7,956 bases of DNA from Paludibacteraceae bacterium (GTDB taxonomy: Bacteria; Bacteroidota; Bacteroidia; Bacteroidales; Paludibacteraceae), in contig JAFPLG010000111.1 of the NCBI GenBank assembly GCA_017402895.1, positions 1 to 7,956 of the forward strand. The letters run 5' to 3'. Of the stretch, positions 1-5,112 are shown piece by piece. Made by a program: the position numbers and the translations under genes. The notes beneath the pieces are model-generated. The model was given only the letters and a program-made list of their open reading frames with translations, did not search any database and was not told where the DNA came from. Position 1 is the first letter of the stretch. Every line of letters begins with the position of its first letter.

Positions 1-69
1 GCGCATGCGAATAGAATAAAATGTTTTTTCATTATATTATATTTTTAAGGGTTTGTACAATTTCGAATG

Positions 70-101
70 CAAAGATACAACAAAAAATGCACATATGCAA
101 A
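70..101 (-). promoter_or_regulatory. Leftward Bacteroidota-type promoter
   Basis: On the minus strand the sequence reads TTTG (complement of 98-101), then 20 bases, then TATCTTTG (complement of 70-77). This matches the known Bacteroides housekeeping promoter, a -33 TTTG and a -7 TAnnTTTG separated by about 19-21 bases, at every defined position. Transcription would start near position 63 and leave the window to the left, so a leftward gene is expected just outside. One copy of an 11-bp repeat (82-92) falls in the spacer and another (107-117) just upstream, which suggests an operator. That regulatory role is inference. Confidence 0.6.
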
Positions 102-149
102 TTTGGGTGCATTTTTTGCCAAAATCCTATTTTTTCAAAAAAATGCACC
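82..149. repeat. Three copies of AAAAAATGCAC, two direct and one inverted
   Basis: AAAAAATGCAC occurs at 82-92 and 138-148. Its exact reverse complement GTGCATTTTTT is at 107-117. The second and third copies extend to a perfect 12-bp inverted repeat, GGTGCATTTTTT (106-117) against AAAAAATGCACC (138-149), around a 20-base loop. The first and second copies form an 11-bp inverted repeat around a 14-base loop. The middle copy can pair with only one partner at a time. The cluster overlaps the leftward promoter. It may be a set of repressor sites or an RNA-level switch; which one cannot be decided from the sequence. Confidence 0.7.
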
Positions 150-289
150 ACCCACTTGTTTTTGGGAGATTTTTTGTATACATTATTACTTGAACACAAT
201 GAGTTAATGAATTTCAATACTGATTGAACGATTCATTCTCATTCGAATAAGATGTTCCTTAATAATAAACCTTATTAAATCATAGTAGT

Positions 290-622
290 ATGAGCAAACT
301 TAAGGTTATGACACACTTCGATTCTGTTCGAGGCAAGTATTCAAAAACAGACGAAGTTTACACAAGGGTGCGCCAGATTGATAATCAGGTCATAGGTGTC
401 AGGTTAAAGCACCCCGCCACGAATAATCCACCGTCGGCGGCTCAAGCACAAGCACAAATCCGCTTTGCAGAGATTGTAGGATTGGTTAACACGGCGCTTG
501 CAAATGCAGAACAAAAGGCAACTTACAAGGCTGCATGGCGCAAGCAAATGAAATACAAAACCCTCAGAGGCTACGTATTTCATCTTAAAAATAATGAGTT
601 AAATTCTAACGACAATGGCTAA
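290..622 (+). CDS. Small basic hypothetical protein, paralogue of the next gene
   Basis: This gene encodes 110 residues. I do not recognise a characterised family. The protein is basic and has no signal peptide or membrane helix, so it is probably cytoplasmic. Two landmarks are shared with the product of the downstream gene: a DSV-G motif at residues 11-15 and YKTLRGYVF at 89-97 near the C-terminus. Between them is a helix-prone, Ala/Gln-rich stretch (about 49-71). The last 8 bases overlap the next gene, so the two are probably cotranscribed and translationally coupled. The ATG is preceded by an AT-rich leader without a clear ribosome binding site. Base composition is lower in G+C than the rest of the window (about 37% over 301-360, hand count), which could mean recent acquisition or weak codon selection. 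A real gene is supported by the paralogy; function is unknown. Confidence 0.75.
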   Translation: MSKLKVMTHFDSVRGKYSKTDEVYTRVRQIDNQVIGVRLKHPATNNPPSAAQAQAQIRFAEIVGLVNTALANAEQKATYKAAWRKQMKYKTLRGYVFHLKNNELNSNDNG

Positions 623-971
623 AGTGGAATGGAGCGCAGGTATTGATTCAGTATCAGGCGCTCTAGCAAAGCCTTCAAAGAATGGACAGCATTCATGCAG
701 CAAGATGTTATTAGGAACCCATAGAACAGCTCCGACGTCTAGCAATGCATGTACTCGCATCTACATGCGAAAACCCGTACGTCGTACCAAGTTCTCGGCT
801 AACGAGCGCGAGAAGCAAACCATGTTCGCAACCGCTGCTCGCGCTGCACGGGCTCGTATGCAAAACATCTCGACCATCGCTGAAGACAAGGCCGCCTTCC
901 AGGCGCAGACTGCGTACAAGACCCTGTACCAGTACATCTTCAACGCCGAGTACGACAAGCTCCGCGGCTAA
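615..971 (+). CDS. Small basic hypothetical protein, tandem paralogue
   Basis: This gene encodes 118 residues of unknown function. It shares with the preceding protein DSVSG at residues 11-15, a central FA-containing Ala/Arg-rich helical stretch (about 60-82) and YKTLYQYIF at 101-109. Compared with its neighbour it has an extra segment around 20-45 (including LLGTHRTAP at 32-40) and two cysteines (28 and 46). I have an uncertain recollection of similar short uncharacterised proteins with GIDSVSG and LLGTHR-like motifs in other Bacteroidales; this is memory and not a search result. The protein is rich in Arg, Lys and Ala and lacks export signals, so nucleic-acid binding is possible but unproven. 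G+C rises along the gene from about 43% (661-720) to about 60% (841-900). The reading frame overlaps the previous gene by 8 bases and is followed by a strong terminator. Confidence 0.8.
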   Translation: MAKVEWSAGIDSVSGALAKPSKNGQHSCSKMLLGTHRTAPTSSNACTRIYMRKPVRRTKFSANEREKQTMFATAARAARARMQNISTIAEDKAAFQAQTAYKTLYQYIFNAEYDKLRG

Positions 972-993
972 CGGTCTGTACTCTGTATTCTTC

Positions 994-1034
994 AAAAAAA
1001 TCTCGCGTACGCTTGCGTATGTGGGATTTTTTTT
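994..1034 (+). terminator. Strong intrinsic terminator after the small-gene pair
   Basis: A poly-A run (994-1000) leads into TCTCGCGTACGC (1001-1012). After two T residues comes GCGTATGTGGGA (1015-1026) and eight T residues (1027-1034). All twelve positions of the arms pair, allowing three G-U wobbles, and the A and T runs extend the stem. The likely loop is CTTG. The hairpin starts 22 bases after the stop codon at 969-971. With A residues on one side and T residues on the other it could also act on leftward transcripts, but no leftward gene converges here. The 3' arm and T-run also form the spacer of the next promoter. Confidence 0.88.
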
Positions 1035-1043
1035 GTACCTTTG
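1013..1043 (+). promoter_or_regulatory. Promoter of the miaA operon
   Basis: TTG at 1013-1015, a 20-base spacer and TACCTTTG at 1036-1043 match the Bacteroidota promoter pattern, with a perfect TAnnTTTG -7 element. Transcription would start near 1050, giving a leader of about 30 bases before the ATG at 1082. The -33 element sits in the loop and 3' arm of the upstream terminator hairpin and the terminator T-run fills the spacer, so the two elements are physically merged. No other promoter of this quality was seen further along the operon. Confidence 0.75.
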
Positions 1044-1081
1044 TCGCCAAATTGCGTAATATGCCTAAAAACGTATAGATT

Positions 1082-1636
1082 ATGATATACCGTATTACAT
1101 TCTCGTGCGACGAGGGAGACCAGAACTTCCGTCGCGTGTTTGAGGCCGATCCGGATGCTACATTCCTGGATTTGCACAAAGCTATTCTTGAGTCGGTGAA
1201 GTACGCGGACGACCAGATCACGTCGTTCTTTATGTGCAACGACCGCTGGGAGAAAGAGCAGGAGGTGACCCTTGTAGAGATGGGCTCCAGCTTCGAGTAC
1301 GACAACATGACCATGGAGCAGACCCGCCTGAGCGACCTATTGGAGGAGCAGGGACAACGACTCATCTATATCTTCGACCCGATGTTCGAGCGCTACTTCT
1401 TCGGCAGTCTGCGCGAAATCAAGGCCGGCACGATGACCGGCGTGAAGTGCGTAGAGTCGACAGGACGTCCGCCGAAACAACTGCAGAGCGAAGACAATAT
1501 GCAGGCCATACTCGGCAAGGACGGCAAGGGCGACCTGGACGTAGATGACCTGTTCGGCGACTCGGAACTGGATATGGACGAACTCGACATGGACGGCTTC
1601 CAGGACCTGAGTTTCGACGATGGCAGTATGTTTTGA
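1082..1636 (+). CDS. pRiA4b ORF-3-like protein with acidic tail
   Basis: This gene encodes 184 residues. The N-terminal part (about 1-125) has the look of the plasmid pRiA4b ORF-3 family (also annotated as IS1096 passenger TnpR-like). Supporting features are an MIYRITF opening strand, ATFLDLHKAILESV at 26-39, DDQITSFFMCNDRWEKEQEV at 43-62 and LIYIFDPMFERYFFGSL at 94-110. The biochemical role of this family is unclear to me. Here it is not next to any transposase, so the transposon name should not be taken as function. Residues 151-180 form a strongly acidic tail, with 14 Asp/Glu in 30 and an internal near-repeat LDMDELDMDG; such tails often mediate protein contacts or mimic nucleic acid, but that is inference. 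It is the first gene after the operon promoter, and its TGA stop is followed directly, in the same frame, by the TTG start of miaA. Confidence 0.8.
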   Translation: MIYRITFSCDEGDQNFRRVFEADPDATFLDLHKAILESVKYADDQITSFFMCNDRWEKEQEVTLVEMGSSFEYDNMTMEQTRLSDLLEEQGQRLIYIFDPMFERYFFGSLREIKAGTMTGVKCVESTGRPPKQLQSEDNMQAILGKDGKGDLDVDDLFGDSELDMDELDMDGFQDLSFDDGSMF

Positions 1637-2569
1637 TTGACGATTGGACGAATTAAAACTCTAGTTTTAATATTGGGTCCGACAGGCGTCGGCAAGACCG
1701 AACTGTCGTTGCGGGTGGCGGAGCGCCTAGAGTGCCCGATCATCAGTTGCGACAGTCGCCAGATCTACCGCGAACTGCCCATCGGCACAGCCGCCCCGAC
1801 AGCCGACGAACAAGCCCGCGTGCGCCACTACATGGTGGGCACCCACAGCCTGACGGAAGACTACAACGCCGGCATGTTCGAACGCGATGCGTTGGCGCTG
1901 CTGGACGAGCTCTTCCGGGAGCACGAAGTGGTGGTGATGACCGGCGGGTCGATGCTCTATATCGACGCCCTGTGCCGGGGACTGGACGACATACCGGCGG
2001 TGCCGGCCGACATACGCGAGCGCGTGCGGCGCGAGTACGAGGCGCACGGGATAGAATGGCTTCAGACGCAGGTGCAACAGTTGGATCCCGACTACTGGAC
2101 CATCGTCGATCGGCAAAACCCCGCCCGACTGACCCACTGCGTGGAACTGAGCCTCACAACAGGCCGTCCATACTCCGAACTGCGCACGGGAGAGAAGAAA
2201 GAGCGACCATTCCGCATCCTCAAGATAGGACTCAACCGCCCACGCGAGGAACTGTACCTGCGCATCAACCGCCGCGTAGAGCAGATGATGCAGAACGGAC
2301 TGGAAGAAGAAGCACGAAGCGTCGTTGCCTACCGCGACCGAAACAGCCTGCAGACCGTAGGATACCGCGAACTATTCGCCTATTTCGATGGAGCCTACGA
2401 CCGCGAGCGGGCCATAGAACTGATAAAACAAAACACCCGTCACTACGCTAAGCGCCAGTTGACGTGGTTCAGAAGAGATACAGATATTTGCTGGCTGGAA
2501 GCCGGAAACGATTATGAAACGAATTGTAATAGCATTATTGAGTTGCTTCGCCCTCATGGCGTGCAATAA
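1637..2569 (+). CDS. miaA: tRNA dimethylallyltransferase
   Basis: MiaA transfers the dimethylallyl group of DMAPP to N6 of A37 in tRNAs that read UNN codons, giving i6A37 and aiding accurate decoding. The 310-residue protein is full length. Visible motifs are the P-loop GPTGVGKT (14-21), CDSRQIY with the catalytic Asp at 39 (38-44), TGGSMLY (102-108), DRQNPARL (158-165), QTVGYRE (239-245) and TRHYAKRQLTWFR (267-279). The start is the TTG at 1637: the codon before it is the stop of the upstream gene, and no ATG or GTG occurs in frame before the P-loop. An AT-rich inverted repeat lies immediately after the start. The last 56 bases also encode the start of the next gene in another frame, so the final 18 residues beyond the conserved core may be free to vary. 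Confidence 0.95.
   Translation: MTIGRIKTLVLILGPTGVGKTELSLRVAERLECPIISCDSRQIYRELPIGTAAPTADEQARVRHYMVGTHSLTEDYNAGMFERDALALLDELFREHEVVVMTGGSMLYIDALCRGLDDIPAVPADIRERVRREYEAHGIEWLQTQVQQLDPDYWTIVDRQNPARLTHCVELSLTTGRPYSELRTGEKKERPFRILKIGLNRPREELYLRINRRVEQMMQNGLEEEARSVVAYRDRNSLQTVGYRELFAYFDGAYDRERAIELIKQNTRHYAKRQLTWFRRDTDICWLEAGNDYETNCNSIIELLRPHGVQ
1652..1671 (+). repeat. Inverted repeat within the first codons of miaA
   Basis: ATTAAAACT (1652-1660) and AGTTTTAAT (1663-1671) are exact reverse complements separated by CT. In RNA this gives an 8-bp A-U rich stem with a TCTA loop, starting 15 bases after the first base of the TTG start codon of miaA. The codons here (Ile, Lys, Thr, Leu, Val, Leu) are AT-rich in an otherwise GC-rich gene. 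It may influence re-initiation after the upstream stop, but the stem is weak and chance is possible. Confidence 0.55.
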
Positions 2570-3536
2570 GATAGAAGTAGATTTCTCCTATTCGCCTACC
2601 GAACCGCGTGCCGGTCAGGCAGTGACGTTCAGCAACCTCTCCAACGGAGGTGAGGACTGGGCTTGGAACTTCGGTGACGGCGGTACATCTACCACCAAGT
2701 CGCCCGTCTATACCTACAAGAACCCCGGAACCTACGTAGTGACGCTCAAAGTCGACGGCAAGTCGTCGCTCACTCGCACGCAGGAGATCACGGTCTACGA
2801 CACCATCCCTACCTTCGTAGCAAGCGATACGGTATTCTCGATATTCCGCGACTATACCTTCACCGCCAATGTGTATAACCCCTATAGTTATACCGTCACC
2901 TACGAATGGGTGTTGCCGCTCAATACCCCCTACGCGACGGTCACCAGTTCGTCGATGAACGGCGCGTCGCTGACGCTCTATTTCACCCGGGCCATGACCG
3001 AAGCGCCGATATGGCTCAACGTAATCATGAATGGCGACACCACGCATATCGAGAAGACATTCTCGGTGGCCGACCGCCAGACCAACTCCGTGCTCTTCCG
3101 TAACGCCCAGGGCGACTATCGCCAGCGTATCTTCGGCCAGCGTGCCGAACAGGCGTATCCCGACCAGTCGGCTTCGCCGCTCCTGGATGCTGTGCAGGAT
3201 ACAGCCCAGACCTACAACGGCAAGGACTTCCGACTGAGCGAACTGCAAACCATCTTCCCCGAACTGCGGGGATTCCGGATAGCTAACCGCAAGATATACT
3301 ATCGTACGACCAACGGACTATGGGTGGCGTTGCTCGACGGCACCTGCCCCGTGCAGATCGAAACAGCCGACTGCTCGGCTATGATGGTCGACCTGGTGGA
3401 CAATCGCCTATACTGGGCCGTGGCCAATGAGGTGCGCTATATGCCGCTCATCGGATCGGACAACAACCAGTTTGTGACCGAACCCAAAGCAATCAATACC
3501 CTCGAGGGAGTGACTAAAATAGCAGTGGATAACTAA
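2514..3536 (+). CDS. PKD-domain lipoprotein, partial propeller-like C-terminus
   Basis: This gene encodes 340 residues. Residues 1-17 are a lipoprotein signal peptide with lipobox LMAC, so Cys17 would be lipidated and the protein anchored in the envelope. No +2 Asp is seen after Cys17, and I see no clear surface-export signal. Residues about 24-95 are a PKD domain, with the hallmark WNFGDGG at 51-57 and Y-NPGTYVVTLKV at 68-80. A second beta-rich segment covers about 100-185. The C-terminal 150 residues contain spaced motifs resembling YWTD/LDL-receptor repeats: IYYR at 261-264 and NRLYWAV at 297-303, 38 residues apart. The protein ends with GVTKIAVDN, the sequence that usually precedes another such unit, so the propeller looks incomplete. 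The start lies inside miaA (56-base overlap) and is required to keep the signal peptide. PKD domains usually bind protein or glycan; the ligand is unknown. Confidence 0.85.
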   Translation: MKRIVIALLSCFALMACNKIEVDFSYSPTEPRAGQAVTFSNLSNGGEDWAWNFGDGGTSTTKSPVYTYKNPGTYVVTLKVDGKSSLTRTQEITVYDTIPTFVASDTVFSIFRDYTFTANVYNPYSYTVTYEWVLPLNTPYATVTSSSMNGASLTLYFTRAMTEAPIWLNVIMNGDTTHIEKTFSVADRQTNSVLFRNAQGDYRQRIFGQRAEQAYPDQSASPLLDAVQDTAQTYNGKDFRLSELQTIFPELRGFRIANRKIYYRTTNGLWVALLDGTCPVQIETADCSAMMVDLVDNRLYWAVANEVRYMPLIGSDNNQFVTEPKAINTLEGVTKIAVDN

Positions 3537-3537
3537 G

Positions 3538-5073
3538 ATGATACAACCGGATTACATATTCGAAACCAGCTGGGAGGTCTGCAACCGCGTCGGCGGAATA
3601 TATGCCGTCCTCTCTACACGTGCGGCCTCGATGCAACGTGAGCACCCAGACCACGTCTTCTTCTTCGGACCCGACTTCGGCGAGCATAGCGACCTCTACT
3701 TCCAAGAGGATAAGACGCTGCTCAAAGCGTGGCAAAAAACAATCACAAATCACCAATCACCAATCACCGATATTCCCGTCCGTATAGGCCGCTGGAAGAT
3801 ACCCGGGAAGCCGATAGCTATCCTTTTGAAGGCAGATGCGATGTGGGAACGCAAGAACCAGATCTATGCCTGGGCATGGGAGACGGCGGGTGTGAAGAGT
3901 CATGCCGCCTATGGTGATTACGATGAGTCGTGCCTGTTCGGCTACGCCTGCGGTATGGTGATGGAGAGTTTGTATCGTCATCTGAGTAATCAGAAAAATC
4001 AGAATACTCCGAACTTCTGCATGCACGCCAACGAGTGGCAGACGGCTTTCACGATATTCTATATGCGTGAGCACTGCCCCGAGGTGGGAACGCTCTTCAC
4101 CACCCACGCCACGGGTATCGGGCGCTCGATAGCCGGTAACGGCAAACCGCTCTACGACTACTTCGAGGGATACCATGGCGACCAGATGGCCGAGGAACTG
4201 AATATGGTCAGCAAGCACTCCGTCGAGAAACAAGCCGCCTACTGGGCCGACTGCTTCACTACGGTGAGCGAGATCACGGCGCGCGAGTGCGCCCAACTGC
4301 TGGACAAGCCCGTAGACATCATCACGCCTAACGGTTTCGAACCTGACTTCGTGCCGGCCGACGATGCCTTCGATGCCAAGCGTGCCGAGGCCCGCGAGGC
4401 GCTATTGAGTGTGGCGGGTAAACAATTAGGAGGCGTGGTACCCCCAGATGCCATGCTCATCTGTATCGCCGGCCGACTGGAGATGAAGAACAAGGGCATC
4501 GATGCCTTCCTGCGCGCCATGGAGCGACTGGGCGATAAGATGTACCACCGCGATGTGCATCGCGAAGTAATTGCCTTTGTGATGATACCGTATCTCGACA
4601 AACCTGTGATGCGTTTCGGACGGGTGAGCGTCGTCTTTGTGCCCTACTACCTGAATGGTCAAGATCCGCTGTTCCAAAAGACCTACTACGACCTCTTGAT
4701 AGGTATGGATGCCACGGTCTTCCCGTCCTACTACGAGCCTTGGGGCTATACCCCGCTCGAGTCGGTGGCCTTCCGCGTACCAACCATCACTACCGGCCTG
4801 GCAGGCTTTGGCGCATGGGCCGATACGGGTGTGGTAGGACTGGAGAAGGGAGTTGTAGTCATCCCGCGCACCGATAGCAACTACCTCTACGTGGTCGACC
4901 AGATAGCTGAGAGCCTGATGCAATTCATGGACTATACGCCCGCTCAGGTGGCTCGCGCACGCAAGGCAGCTGCATCTATTGCTAAAAAAGCCGAGTGGAG
5001 CAAGTTCTTCCGGTACTATCGCAAGGCATACGAAATCGCATTGCGCAAGGCGGCAAAGCGAACTGAAAACTGA
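3538..5073 (+). CDS. Glycogen synthase, GT3 (eukaryote-like) family
   Basis: The protein (511 residues) would add glucose from a nucleotide sugar to the growing alpha-1,4-glucan chain in the cytoplasm. It resembles the GT3 family of animal and fungal glycogen synthases more than the GT5 GlgA of most bacteria. Matching motifs are FETSWEVCNRVGGIYAVLST (8-27), HANEWQ (163-168), FTTHATGIGR (187-196), ITPNGF (262-267), AGRLEMKNKG (311-320) and PSYYEPWGYTPLE (396-408), which holds the retaining-GT-B pair Glu400 and Glu408. It is shorter than human GYS1 (about 737 residues), fitting loss of the phosphorylated regulatory ends. UDP-glucose is the expected donor by family, though bacterial members could use another. 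The ATG starts one base after the previous stop. Two low-complexity insertions are visible: residues about 67-77, from a 7-bp DNA repeat, and NQKNQN at 151-156. The stop codon lies inside another heptad repeat. Confidence 0.9.
   Translation: MIQPDYIFETSWEVCNRVGGIYAVLSTRAASMQREHPDHVFFFGPDFGEHSDLYFQEDKTLLKAWQKTITNHQSPITDIPVRIGRWKIPGKPIAILLKADAMWERKNQIYAWAWETAGVKSHAAYGDYDESCLFGYACGMVMESLYRHLSNQKNQNTPNFCMHANEWQTAFTIFYMREHCPEVGTLFTTHATGIGRSIAGNGKPLYDYFEGYHGDQMAEELNMVSKHSVEKQAAYWADCFTTVSEITARECAQLLDKPVDIITPNGFEPDFVPADDAFDAKRAEAREALLSVAGKQLGGVVPPDAMLICIAGRLEMKNKGIDAFLRAMERLGDKMYHRDVHREVIAFVMIPYLDKPVMRFGRVSVVFVPYYLNGQDPLFQKTYYDLLIGMDATVFPSYYEPWGYTPLESVAFRVPTITTGLAGFGAWADTGVVGLEKGVVVIPRTDSNYLYVVDQIAESLMQFMDYTPAQVARARKAAASIAKKAEWSKFFRYYRKAYEIALRKAAKRTEN
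3741..3768 (+). repeat. 7-bp tandem repeat AATCACC inside the glycogen synthase gene
   Basis: Four contiguous units are seen: AATCACA (3741-3747), then AATCACC three times (3748-3768). The array encodes about residues 68-77 of the synthase, a low-complexity stretch read in three different frames of the unit. Because 7 is not a multiple of 3, gain or loss of one unit would shift the reading frame, whereas three units (21 bases) would keep it. Such arrays are prone to slipped-strand change in general; whether this one varies is unknown. Confidence 0.9.
3988..4005 (+). repeat. Imperfect 9-bp direct repeat in the glycogen synthase gene
   Basis: AATCAGAAA (3988-3996) is followed by AATCAGAAT (3997-4005), differing only at the last base. 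It encodes Asn-Gln-Lys-Asn-Gln-Asn (residues 151-156), a polar low-complexity segment just before the conserved HANEWQ block. It probably forms an exposed loop. Confidence 0.7.
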
Positions 5074-5099
5074 AAACTGAAAGGAAGAAAGAAACTGAA
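5061..5099 (+). repeat. 7-bp tandem repeat AACTGAA across the glycogen synthase stop
   Basis: AACTGAA occurs three times in tandem (5061-5067, 5068-5074, 5075-5081) and a fourth separate copy lies at 5093-5099. The TGA stop of the glycogen synthase (5071-5073) is inside the array. The array fills most of the 39-base gap before the dipeptidase gene, the only sizeable gap in the operon. I see no promoter or hairpin in this gap. Confidence 0.88.
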
Positions 5100-5112
5100 A
5101 ATTAAAATACCC

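Larger units (their letters stand above)
1..289. other. AT-rich intergenic region, divergent control region
   Basis: I see no believable gene in this stretch. It is very rich in A and T, with several poly-A and poly-T runs. It carries a candidate leftward promoter (70-101) and a repeat cluster (82-149), listed separately. A weak 7-bp inverted repeat, TTAATAA at 259-265 with TTATTAA at 272-278, lies just before the start of the gene at 290. For that rightward gene I find no good promoter. The best candidate is TTTG at 161-164 followed about 19 bases later by TATTACTTG, which fits the TAnnTTTG consensus poorly and could be chance in such AT-rich DNA. The first bases may belong to the 5' end of a leftward gene, because the minus strand has an ATG at 6-4, but too little is present to call it. 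Confidence 0.7.

Noticed and set aside
82..117. First pair of AAAAAATGCAC repeats as a rightward intrinsic terminator.
   Set aside because: The hairpin is followed by few extra T residues beyond the stem, there is no rightward gene upstream in the window, and its position over a leftward promoter favours a control role. It remains possible if a rightward gene ends left of the window.
21..227. 68-residue open frame on the plus strand and a 61-residue one on the minus strand (32-217) in the AT-rich region.
   Set aside because: Both run across the promoter and inverted repeats, have low-complexity Phe/Lys/Cys-rich products with no family features, and look like by-products of poly-A and poly-T DNA.
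711..1365. Several overlapping open frames on the minus strand and one plus-strand frame (745-1059) around the second small gene and the terminator.
   Set aside because: They are antisense or out of frame to supported genes, run through the terminator hairpin and promoter, and have Ser/Arg-rich products without motifs.
1082..1636. The pRiA4b ORF-3-like gene as proof of an insertion sequence or plasmid remnant.
   Set aside because: There is no transposase, no terminal inverted repeat or target duplication around it, and its base composition and operon position match its neighbours.
1732..2451. Long alternate frames within miaA (plus 1732-2451, minus 1727-2137).
   Set aside because: GC-rich coding DNA commonly leaves such long open shadow frames. 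The miaA frame carries all conserved motifs; the others are Arg/Pro/His-rich without any.
2535..3248. 237-residue minus-strand frame opposite the PKD lipoprotein gene.
   Set aside because: It is antisense to a well-supported lipoprotein with signal peptide and PKD motif, and its product shows no recognisable domain or start context.
3741..3768. Heptad array as a CRISPR-like or integration structure.
   Set aside because: Units are only 7 bases, directly adjacent without spacers, and lie inside a continuous reading frame with no cas or integrase gene nearby.
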